From positions 930,001-994,000 of the forward strand of contig NC_003279.8 of the NCBI RefSeq assembly GCF_000002985.6: DNA of 64,000 nt. The letters run 5' to 3'. The position numbers were made by a program, and so were the translations under genes. Position 1 is the first letter of the stretch, and the number at the start of each line of letters is the position of its first letter. The DNA is from Caenorhabditis elegans (lineage: Eukaryota > Nematoda > Chromadorea > Rhabditida > Rhabditidae). This document shows positions 8,625 to 18,670 of this stretch, piece after piece. The notes under the pieces are model-generated. The model was not told the DNA's origin, ran no database searches, and saw only the letters and a program-made list of their open reading frames with translations.

Positions 8625-11600
8625 ATGAGGATCTCATCGCTCTTATTCCTGACTTTCTTGGCTGGAATTGTTCAGGTAAGCTGGGTTTTAAGTATTGATA
8701 TTGGTGCTATTTGAAAATTATTTCAAAAATTTTTGGAAAATTTTTTTTTTTTGGCCCAAAAATTTTTTTTCTAGAACTTTATCATTCCTAGGCATACTCT
8801 AAATATGTCTGCAAATATTATTTTTTCTGGAAAATTTTGAAAATGTATATATGGATATATGCAAGTTTGGAAGTTTTTGTAGTATTATTTTGAAAAATTA
8901 TAAATTTTTTTAAAAAAAATTTTTTATAAATCTAGCAAGAAACGTTTTTAAAAACAATTTTAGTCAATTTTCTTTTTTTTTTTTTGGAAATTTCACCAAA
9001 TATCGGCCCAAAATCTATGCAATACTATTTTTTCACAAAGAAATTTTCAAAATTTGACATTATACAGATCTAGGGCTTCCATGGTAGGCAGGCGCGGTTT
9101 CAGGGACCTGCCTGAAACCTACCTGGTTGCCGCCGGCCTTAATTTTTACGGGAATTTAGAAAAATTTCTAATTTTCTCATTTCTATCAATTTGATGAAAA
9201 CCAAAATAAATTGGCGAGAGGCAGGCAAAGGTTGCCTTAAGGTCAGGCAGGTAGGCGTTTTAACACCTACCAGCTTTACAAAAGCACTATACAAGTCTGT
9301 TTTTGAAATCTCTAGCTTTAAAAATCTTTAAAACAAGACATGGTGCAAGACAAGACAAAGACATCGACAAATTTTCGACAAAATTAATTTTTTTCGAAAA
9401 ACTTTTAGTTTCTTCCAAATTCGCCAAAGTGAAAAAAAAGTTCCTAAACGTGAGATTTTGTATGTCTTCTACACATACTAGCCAATATCAATTACAATAT
9501 CTGCCAAGAAAATCTCGAACCAAACACCAAAACGGCGTTTGGTAACCGGTTTTTTTTCCAAAAAAACTATACATAGTTTCTAGTAAACAAATACGAATGG
9601 AAAATTCAAGGTGACAGAGAAGAAAAAAAGATTAGAAAAAAAATCGTTGGTGGTGGCCTAAGAATTGCATGTAACGTCACACCTCGGCCAGGGGTCATGG
9701 TACATGCTACATGATTACCCATGGCAAAAGAGTGACGTCACTCTCGGCCATGATTTTTAGGTTTAGGCTTAGGTTTAGGCTAAGGCTTCGGCTTAGGCTT
9801 AGGCTTAGGCTTAGGCTTAGGCTTAGGCTCAAGCTTAAGCTTAGGCTTAGGCTTACCTTATGAGCCTATAAGCTTTCTGAAAAAGACAAATATTAAAAAA
9901 AAACCAAAAAAAAAAAAAAAAAAAGACAAACAAACAAATAAAAACAAACAAACAAATAAAAACAAACAAAATATTTGAATTTTTCTAAGAAGACAAATAC
10001 GTCACTCTCGGTCACGATTTTTGGGCTTTAGGTTTAGGTATATGTTTAGGCTTAGGCTTAGGCTTAGCCTTAAGCTTAAGCTTAGGCTTAGGCTTAGGCT
10101 CAAGCTTAAGCTTAGGCTTAGGCTTACCTTATGAGCCTATAAGCTTTCTGAAAAAGACAAATATTTAAAAAAAACCAAAACAAAAAAAAAAAAAAGACAA
10201 ACAAACAAATAATTTTTCAGGCCCAAGACTTCCTTGCAATGTTCAAGCCGTTCCTCGGAGGTGGCGGTGGTGGCGGTAATCCGTTTGCAAATCCACAGGC
10301 GATCGGCGTAAGTTTTCCGACAGGCAAACAGACAAACAGACAGACAATCGAAAGTGGTCCAGGCGCTGAATGTGTTACGCAATTGGTTTTGGGCGCCACG
10401 CGCGCATATTATTTGCATATATACATACATCATTCAGATAAATGGCATTGAAAACGAACAAAAAGTGAAGATTTAGTGGGTTGGCAAATGCATTTTATGT
10501 TTCTTTTCCAGGGTCTCTTCCAACAATTCGCCGGTGGAAATGGTGGAGGATTCGGGCAGCTTCTTGCTGGAGCAATGGCACCGGTATGTGTTGCGACGTT
10601 TAAAACGGAGTGTCGTTGTGAAATTTTCCGCTTTGGAAAACATTGAGAATATTCGAAAATTTTTGTAAAATTTTGAGATTTTCTTTTTCCAAGCTTTGGG
10701 CTTAGGCTTAGGCTTAGGCTTAGGCTTATGCTTAGGCCTATGCTTAGGCATAGGCTTAGGCTTAGGCTAAAGCTCATGACTAGACTTATTCTTAGATTTA
10801 GGCTTAAGCTTAGGCATGGCCTTAGGCTTAGGCTTTTGCTTAGGCTTTTGCTTAGGCTTTGGCTAAGGCTTAGGCATAAAAAAAGAGAAATTCCCAAAGT
10901 AAAAAAAAAGACAACTTTTGACAAATTTGAAAGTGAAATGTTATATTTTAAGCCTATTTTTTCCCTAAAAAGAAAAAAATTACTTTTATAGTTTGAAAAC
11001 GATTTTTTGGCAGTGTTTCAGCAGTCAAAAATATGGCTGAAAAAAAAAGTTGATTTCAAAATATTTTTCATCTCAATTAATTCTTTTAAATTTGCTCTAC
11101 CAAATTTGAAAAAAATATTGAAAATTATTTTAAAAAATTTAAATTATTAAATTTCAAGTAAATTCGAAAATTTTGTTTATTTATTTTATGTTCATTCTTA
11201 CAATATAAATTATAATCCTCAAACATTCCAGAAACCAGCACCAGCCGCAGCTGGACCCCGCTCAGCTCCAGCTCCAACCAACGAGGACTACAACACCGAC
11301 ATCGACGTTCCAGCTCCAAAGGCAAAAGCCCGTGCAGCTCCAACTCCACGAAGAGCACAAGGTGATGATGATGATAATATTGATATGTCTCTGACACGTC
11401 TTGGCTAACTTGGCTTGGAAAAGCACAATTCCTTTAATACAAAAAACTTTTCTCAAAGATTCTCAAAATTTTGCACTTTAATTTTTAAGTTTAATTTTTA
11501 AAAAGTTGTCTCACGTTTTTTAACCAATTTATATGCAAATATGATCCTTATTACTAACAATATTTAGTAATCTAAACATAAATTGGAATATTTGGTCTTT

Positions 11601-14600
11601 TTCCCGCCGAAAATGATCAAACATTCCGAAGTTAGCAACAGAAAATTGCAGTGAATTGTGTTGGTTTAATTTTACCGTCGTTTTTCATATTTTTTGCCCG
11701 ATAGCTTTGCTGTGTTTTGTGCCATCCTTTTCTCTGTGATATACTGTTACTTACTTCAATAAATGATTCTTTTAAAAGTTTTCGCACAAAAAATTTAGAG
11801 TTGCTGGCAAAAATACACGCCGACACGTGGTGCCAGAATGTCTCATTTCAGCTTGATCTACGTTGATCTACAAAAAATGCGGGAGAATGGAGACGCAGAG
11901 TTTTCTATTGATTTTGCATGGTTAAAAACGTGCTGACGTCACATTTTTTTAGGCAACAAATTCCCGCACTTTTTGTAGATCAAGCCGTGGTGGGACATCC
12001 TATCCCCACTTGCGCTGGGGGGACAAAACCGACATAACTTTTGAAACATATTACACATATACATTTAATATATGTTTTCTGAGAGAAAACGTTTTAGAAA
12101 TTTTAGAGAATTTCAGCAAAAAAATTCTGATAGCTTTTTGGAAATTTATATTATAAAATTTTTTTTTTTTTTTAATTCTGATTTTTTCAAAAAAGAAATT
12201 TTGCAAACCGCTTCCAGAATATTTGCCTGTCTCAAAATACCCTAAAAAACATTAAAATGTTTCAAAAATTATCTTTTGGAACAATTTTACGGGTCACGCG
12301 AAATACTTTCTTTGTAAGTTTTTTTTCTTTGAAATTTAGATTTATTCCCAATATACGTAAATTTTTCACTGAAAGTTAGAAAATTATACTTGTTTTTTTC
12401 CAGAAATTGAAATGTACATGATACAAGGCTGCTACATTCCAGCAAAATCTGATAAAATTTTAGAAACAATTTTTTGTCAGAGTCTTGAATATTTGAGCTA
12501 TAAGTTTTTTTTTTTCAAAAAATTAATCCAGTTTGGCCTAAAAACTTAAGGCTAAGATTAAGCCTAAGCCTAAGCCTAAGCCTAAGCCTCAGCCTAAGCT
12601 TAAGCCTAAGCCTAAGCCTCAGCCTAAGCCTAAGCCTAAGCCTAAGCCTAAACTTAAGTCTAATCCTAAGTCTATTCACTAAAATTTTGACGTAAAACTT
12701 GGGACTAAAAATTTTGGACACAAATTTTTTACCTAATTTTTTGGTCTAAGCCTAAGTCTAAGTCTAAGTCTAAGTCTAAGTCTAAGTCTAAGTCTAAGTC
12801 TAAGTCTAAGTCTAAGTCTAAGTCTAAGTCTAAGTCTAAGTCTAAGTCTAAGTCTAAGTCTAAGTCTAAGTCTAAGTCTAAGTCTAAGTCTAAGTCTAAG
12901 TCTAAGTCTAAGTCTAAGTCTAAGTCTAAGTCTAAGTCTAAGTCTAAGTCTAAGTCTAAGTCTAAGTCTAAGTCTAAGTCTAAGTCTAAGTCTAAGTCTA
13001 AGTCTAAGTCTAAGTCTAAGTCTAAGTCTAAGTCTAAGTCTAAGTCTAAGTCTAAGCCTAATAAGCCTAAATAGGGTCTAACGCTTGCCACTGACGCCGC
13101 TAACGCTCGCCACTGAAGCCACGCCTAAGCCTAAGCATAAATCAATTTGAAACTTCAGACTTAAATTTCTTGGTGGCCTATACGACTCTCTGTTAAATTT
13201 CGCTTTGATCAGCAAACGGGAACCCTTTGAAAAATTAAAAAACTAACGCTCGCCACTGACGCCAAGTCTAAACCTAAGGGTAATACTAAGCCTAAGCCTA
13301 AGCCTAAGCCTAAGCGTAAGCTTAAGCGTAAGCGTAAGCGTAAGCGTAAGCCTAAGCCTAAGCCTAAGTGTAAGCGTAAGCGTAAGCCTAAGCTTAAGCC
13401 TAAATCTTTCGACAAAAATTTTGACCTAAAACTTTGACCTAAAATTCGAGACTAAATATTTTGGACTCAAATTTCGGCCTGAATTTTTGGACTAATTCTG
13501 GGAACTATTCCAGAGTAATTTTAACAAATTGAAAACTTTTTATAGTATTCGTAAAACAAAAAATAAATGCAATGTTTTCAGTAATAAATTTGAAATTTTT
13601 GAAAAATTAAATATTTCTTCGAAACTTCGAAACTTCCTTTTCTCTGGCATAACCCCAAATTCCAGCCGATGCCCCGCCAGTATACCGCCAGCCTCGCACA
13701 AAAGCCGAAAAAATCGAAAGATTCCGGAATATCGCTCGGACATTCTCGCCGTTCGTGTACGAGGTGAACACCACACCAGCTCCTCACTTTGACAACTTCA
13801 TCTGGCAACAAAATGCACCAGCTGTCACACCGGAGCCATTCACATTTGCTCCATTCTCCTTCCCAACTCTTGCCACCGTCGCACCACCAGCTCCAGGACC
13901 CGGCGGCCCGACTCTTGAGCCATTTTTACCGACGACAGCTAGTCCGAAGCTGTTAGCTCATAACACTGCTAGGGTATCAAAAAATTTGAATACTGAATAC
14001 CTCCCTATAACTTTTTCAAATTCCAGATGATCCGAGAAATCGCTTCATTTTCCGACGGAGGACGCTCCAGGGATCAGGATTTTGGCGCAGTTCAAACGCT
14101 CATGCAAGCCTTCTTCGAGGCAGTCTCCAGTGGAAATAATGGTGGAGCAGGAGCTGCCGCCGGAGCCGGAACAGCTTTAGGAGTAGGTTAAGCTCACTAA
14201 AGAGGTCGTGAAGTTTTACTATTTTTTAGGATGCTCCAATGCTTCAAGCCCATCGAGATGGTACCGAGTTGGGAGCCAATCGCGCGCTGACCAACAAGCT
14301 TTTCGAGTCGGATATGGTGTTGACGGTCAAGCAGATGAAGGCGTGAGTGTGGGGTACTGTGCAATAAGATTATTGTAGGGGTACTGTAAGATCTCTGTAG
14401 GGATACTGTAACCCTACCGTGATATTACTAAAGGGGTGCTGTAAGATTACTGTAGGGGTACTATAGGATTACTGTAGGGGTACTGTAAGATTACTAAAAA
14501 TATACTGTGAGATTACTGTAGGGGATGCTGTAAAATTTCTCTAGGGATATTGTAGAATTACTCTAGGGATACTGTAGAATTACTGTAGGGAACTGTAAGA

Positions 14601-17543
14601 GTACTGTAGGATTACTAAAGAAGTACTGAAGGATTACTGTAGGGGTACTGTAAAATTACTATAGAGTACTGTAAGATTTCTGTAGGGGTACTGTAGGATT
14701 ACTGTAGTATTACTAAACAAGTACTGAAAGATTATTGTAGGGGTACTGTAAAACTACTATAGAGTACTTTAAGAGTACTGTAGGATTACTAAAGAAGTAC
14801 TGAAAGATTACTGTAGGGGTACTGTAGGATTACTGTAGTATTACTAAACAAGTACTGAAAGATTACTGTAGGGGTACTGTAAAATTACTATAGAGTACTG
14901 TAAGATTGCTGTAGGGATACTAGAAGATTATCGTAGAGATACTGTAAGATTATTGTAGGGGTTCTGTAAGATTTCTGTAGGGTTACTGTAGAATTACTGT
15001 AGGGTACTGTAAAATTACTGTAGGGGCACTCTAAGATTACTGTAGGGATACTGTAGAATTACTGTAGGGTTACTATAAGTTTACTATAATATTTCTGTAG
15101 GGTACTGTAAGATCACTGTAGAGGCTACTTTAAGATTCCTGTGGGGGCACTGTAACACTACTGTAAGATAACTAAAACGGTACTGCAGGGTACTATAAAG
15201 CGACCACCCTAGATTCATGGTTATTTCAGAATTGTGCTCGCCGCCCAAGAGGCCCGTAACCCTCACGGACGTAAAAAGCGAAAGGTGATTACGGGATCCG
15301 TGTACCGATGGAAGAGTGTGATTCCGTTCCGATTCAAAGGTGGCGACGCGAAATGGAAGAAGCTGATCCGTGAAGGCCTAGGCCTATGGGAGAAGGAGAC
15401 GTGTGTGCGATGGAGCGAGAATGGCCCCGGCAAGGATTATGTGATCTTCTTCAGAGGATCTGGGTGAGTTGACATGCCCATGGTTTTCGGATAGTTTGGG
15501 TTTTTTTTCAGATGCTACTCATCAGTCGGAAGAACCGGAGGATCTCAACTTATTTCGATTGGGTATGGCTGTGAAGATGTAAGTTTTAGTATTTCTACTA
15601 TACTATTTATTTTAAATTCAAATTTTCTAGAAAGGAATCGTTGCTCACGAAGTCGGTCACTCCCTAGGCTTTTGGCACGAGCAGTCCCGTCCGGATCGGG
15701 ATGACTACATCCATTTAAGAAAAGACTGGATTATTAAGGGAACCGATGGAAACTTCGAGAAACGAAGTTGGGAAGAAATCGAGGATATGGGCGTTCCGTA
15801 TGATGTCGGAAGTGTCATGCATTATGGGTCGAATGTAATTTTAAATTTTGAGTCGGTAGTTTTTAGATACTGAAAATGATTTTCAGGCTTTTACAAAGGA
15901 CTGGGACCAAATTACTATTGAGACCAAAGATAGTAGATATCAGGGAACGATTGGTCAACGCCAGAAGCTTTCGTTTATCGATGTTAAGCAGGTTAACAGG
16001 CTTTATTGCAATTGTGAGTTGTTATGCAAAAATGAAAAAAATTTGACCACTGAGCGGATCGAACGCCCAACCTTTCGATCTGGAGTCGAACGCGCTACCA
16101 TTGCGCCAAGCAGTCACATTTTGTTGCAGGAAACGGTGTATAGAGGAGAAAAGAAAAAAATAGACAACCCTACGTTTTATCAGTGGAGCGCGGTTGCAAT
16201 TTAACATTCCAATTTTCAGCTGTTTGCCCGGTTGCCTTACCCTGCATGCATGGAGGATACCCCGACCCCAATAACTGTGCGGTTTGTAAATGTCCAGACG
16301 GGCTCGGAGGAAAGTTGTGTGGACGTGCCGCAAAGGGCACAGATCATGGTAAAACTCCACTGGAATTTATGGGAAAAAACCGCCCTAAAATTTTCAGACA
16401 AATGCGGCGGTGAGCTAACAGCGACCGCCGAATGGCAGGAGATGGTCTACAAGGGGAAGCGGACGTGCAATTGGAAGGTGAAGTCGCCGAGCGGTGGGCG
16501 GGTTCGGTTGGTGCTCACCGAGCTCAGGTACCAGTGTGCACCGGCGTGTAAGGCCTACATCGAGATCAAGCATAATACCGACTTCCAGCAGACCGGATTC
16601 AGAGTTTGGTGAGAACCCTAGATTCCCAAAAAATTCTACACTTTTTTCAAAAAAAAATCGAAATTCGACCCATTTTGGCGGGAATTAAAATTCTTTTAAA
16701 AATGACAAAAAAAATATTTTTCTGCAGAAAATTTTTCGACTTTTTAGAAAGCAAGCTTTCACGCGGTTTTGGCTTCCCTCATATATTGAAATGGAAGAGT
16801 TTTTGCCGAACTAGGCCATTTTGGCTCGGCCATATCTGGGGTAGATTTACGGCGCGTCGCGGCTCGATTTTAGTTGTAAAACTAAATTTAATTGTCCGTG
16901 TGGAGTACACGACTTTCCCACGCGTTGTCCGGCAGGCGATTGTCAATGGAGCGCGAAAAATTCAATGAGAATCGAGCCGCGAAGCGACACGCTACGCGCC
17001 GTAAATCTACCCCAGATATCGCCGAGCCAAAATGGCCTAGTTCGGCAAGCTCTTCCATTTCAATTTATGAGGGAAGCCAGAAATCCGTGTAAATTTTTAA
17101 TTTTTTGTTGCTTAAAAAAAAAAACTAAACAACTATTTTCCAATTCAAATTTCTAGCTGCTTCAACAAAACATATGACGTCATCTCCGACCAATCTGAAG
17201 CCCTGATCCTCTCCAACGCGAACATCGTGGACTACGAGGTCTCCTACAAGCTGCAATGGATTCAAGGTACCCCACCCCCCCCCCCTTTTCTATCCATAGA
17301 GCGCACTTTCTTCCAGACAACGGAAAAGCTCTTCCACCACCGAAACCCACGTCGACCTGGGTGCCCGGAAAAGAGAATCGACCATTCCGCGGAGTGGAGA
17401 ACTCGGGCGGCACCATCGAAAAGTTCATCCTGCAAGCGATCCCAAAGATCCGAGACTCGCATCGGCCACTGGAGAGTATTACTAGTATTGTTGCGGAATA
17501 TGGTCTCGCAACGCTACTTGGTATATCGCATAATGGAAAGTAG
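8625..17543 (+). CDS. nas-30: Secreted astacin metalloprotease, astacin-EGF-CUB (NAS-30-like)
   Basis: Fifteen coding exons join in frame: 8625-8675, 10221-10307, 10512-10583, 11232-11361, 13666-13973, 14027-14182, 14230-14342, 15230-15463, 15512-15578, 15631-15834, 15887-16013, 16220-16348, 16398-16608, 17157-17266 and 17317-17543, giving 741 residues. A signal peptide (about 1-18) is followed by a long Gly- and Pro/Ala-rich prodomain (to about 323). A basic RKKRK site (320-324) would release the catalytic domain. The zinc motif [12 protein letters not shown] (412-423) and the Met-turn SVMHY (467-471) are intact, so an active zinc endopeptidase is expected. An EGF-like module (about 517-555) and a CUB domain (about 560-665) follow; no thrombospondin repeat is seen in the final 75 residues. 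The long prodomain is unusual for the family. A polyadenylation signal AATAAA is at 17694-17699. Introns are invaded by hexamer arrays. The nas-30 name rests on domain order, length and neighbours; substrate unknown, matrix or cuticle proteins plausible. Confidence 0.9.
9757..10135. repeat. Two TTAGGC-type arrays with duplicated flank, nas-30 intron 1
   Basis: Interstitial runs of GGCTTA (the C. elegans telomere repeat TTAGGC) at about 9757-9862 and 10020-10135. Both are preceded by a GTCACTCTCGG(C/T)CA(T/C)GATTTTTnGG segment and followed by CTTATGAGCCTATAAGC and an A-rich AAACCAAAA tract. The whole array plus flanks is therefore a direct duplication of about 260 bp inside one intron. Confidence 0.9.
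10693..10875. repeat. TTAGGC-type array in nas-30 intron 3
   Basis: About 30 imperfect copies of the telomere hexamer (GGCTTA phase) with many single-base variants such as GGCTTT and GGCATA. No coding role; any open frame here is repeat-derived. Confidence 0.9.
11821..12012. repeat. Family B palindromic element (copy 3), nas-30 intron 4
   Basis: Begins CGACACGTGGTGCCAGAATG and ends near CATCCTATCCCCACTTGCG. It contains GTGCTGACGTCACATTTTT and the inverted TTGATCTAC/GTAGATCAAG arms. Confidence 0.75.
12545..12665. repeat. TTAGGC-type array in nas-30 intron 4
   Basis: About 20 copies of GCCTAA (reverse complement of TTAGGC), mixed with GCCTCA and GCTTAA variants. Confidence 0.9.
12747..13075. 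repeat. Homogeneous TTAGAC array (variant telomere hexamer)
   Basis: About 50 consecutive, almost error-free copies of AAGTCT, that is TTAGAC on the other strand, a single-base variant of TTAGGC. It is bracketed by a few GCCTAA units at each edge. Its uniformity contrasts with the diverged TTAGGC arrays nearby, so this variant appears to have expanded recently. One frame reads as alternating Asp-Leu and is not a gene. Confidence 0.95.
13267..13405. repeat. TTAGGC-type array with GCGTAA variants
   Basis: About 22 copies of GCCTAA and GCGTAA in alternating short blocks. The short phrase AACGCTCGCCACTGACGCC precedes it (about 13244-13263) and related phrases occur at 13081-13120 and again at 38909-38929 beside another hexamer array. 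Confidence 0.9.
14345..15195 (+). repeat. TACTGTAG/GATTACTGTAGG minisatellite in nas-30 intron 7
   Basis: The whole 0.85 kb intron between exons 7 and 8 is a diverged tandem repeat with unit about GGGGTACTGTAAGATTACTG (18-22 bp). The same motif, usually inverted as CTACAGTA, recurs near 32700-33600, 50885-51440, 54360-54430 and 56475-56530. Confidence 0.9.
16044..16115 (-). tRNA. tRNA-Trp (CCA), antisense inside nas-30 intron 11
   Basis: The reverse strand folds as a 72-nt cloverleaf. The acceptor stem pairs GACTGCT with AGTGGTC (two G-U pairs). The D arm has stem GCGC/GCGC with loop AATGGTA, containing the A-box TGGCGCAATGG. The anticodon stem TTCGA/TCGAA encloses loop CTCCAGA, anticodon CCA. 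The T arm has stem GGGCG/CGCTC with loop TTCGATC, and the discriminator base is A. A run of T follows the 3' end (16035-16040 region read in reverse), a normal RNA polymerase III stop. No intron is present. The G-U pairs leave some chance that it is a weak or pseudo tRNA. It lies within the 206-bp intron between the catalytic-domain and EGF exons of nas-30. Confidence 0.87.
16768..17087. repeat. Two family A elements head to head in nas-30 intron 13
   Basis: A forward copy (16768-16971) is directly followed by a 3'-partial reverse copy (about 16972-17087, ending GAGGGAAGCCAGAAATCCG), together forming a palindromic block between the two CUB-domain exons. The forward copy lacks a short piece around the GCGTTGCGTGTC block. 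Confidence 0.75.
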
Positions 17544-18670
17544 TCCGTTTGGAACGATTTTTGCAATCGTCAGAGGAATATATATATATATTTGTAAATT
17601 TTGTACCATCCCAAAAATCCAATTTTTCTTTCACAATTTTCAAAATTTGCTCATCTTTCACAATTACTCGGGTTAACACATTTAATGCCTTTCAATAAAT
17701 AACAGTTCATATTTAAAGTGATTATTATATTACAGGAACACATATATCTGAGAATGCGTATCGCACAACATATTTGACGCGCAAATATCTCGTAGCGAAA
17801 ACTACTTTAAAAGACTACTGTAGCGCTTGTGTCGATTTACGGGCTCCTTTTTTGAAATTTACACGGTTTTCTGGCTTCCCCTCAAAAATTGATATGGAAG
17901 AGTTTGCCGCGAACTAGGCTATTTTGGCTCGGCCATATCGTTCAAAAACTACAGTAATTCTTTAAATGACTACTGTAGCGCTTGTGTCGATTTACGGGCT
18001 CCATTTTTGAGATTAATTTTCTTTCGAGTTCCCTTCGTTTTTTTTGTAATTTTTTGCTTAATTTGAATTTTTTTTTGATAAATTAAAAAAAATGATTTTA
18101 CACGGTCTCCTGGAGTGTTCATAATTATTGGAGCGCACTTGCTGATCCTTGCCGCGCTTATTTACTTTTTCACCGTTAGAAAATGAGTAAAATCAACGAT
18201 TTTGGTCAAGAAATTTAAAATAAAATTATTAATTGATTTCAAAACCGAGTCCACGTGGTGCCAGACTGCCCCATCACGGTTTGATCTACAAAAAATGCGG
18301 GAATTTTTAGCCCAAAAATGTGTGACGTCAGCACGTTCTTAACCATACGTTGAGAGTTGAGAATTCTGCGTCTCTTCTCCCGCATTTTTTGTAGATCTAC
18401 GTAGATCAAGCCGAAATGAGACACTTTGACACCACGTGCGAGTCCGTAAATTGACACCAGTGCTACAGTAGTCATTTAAAAAATTACTGCATGTCAAAAT
18501 TAAAATTTCCTGTTCCCGTAATATCGGATTCAGCACGCCACCCTATGAAAATACCAAAATTGGAAAAAAATCAATAAAAATTTATTTTCACGGAAAAAAA
18601 ATTGAGACCACCTTTTTGTTTTCTATCTATATAAACCCGTTGTTTTTCACAAAAAATTATTGAAAATCCT
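17544..18670. other. Convergent intergenic space between nas-30 and mig-1
   Basis: Holds the nas-30 3' untranslated region with AATAAA at 17694-17699, a family A fragment at 17872-17940, two copies of GCGCTTGTGTCGATTTACGG (17826 and 17970 areas) with an inverted relative at about 18440-18470, and the mig-1 polyadenylation signal (AATAAA on the minus strand, 18581-18586). A short plus-strand frame at 18101-18186 encodes a very hydrophobic segment but has no acceptor or upstream exon; see findings. Confidence 0.6.
18251..18438. repeat. Family B palindromic element (copy 4)
   Basis: Starts CCACGTGGTGCCAGACTG and ends GACACCACGTGC, so both CACGTG ends are present; the centre has GTGACGTCAGCACG. 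It sits just 3' of mig-1. Confidence 0.8.

Noticed and set aside
12729..13091. Asp-Leu repeat protein on the minus strand
   Set aside because: Pure hexamer repeat inside a nas-30 intron.
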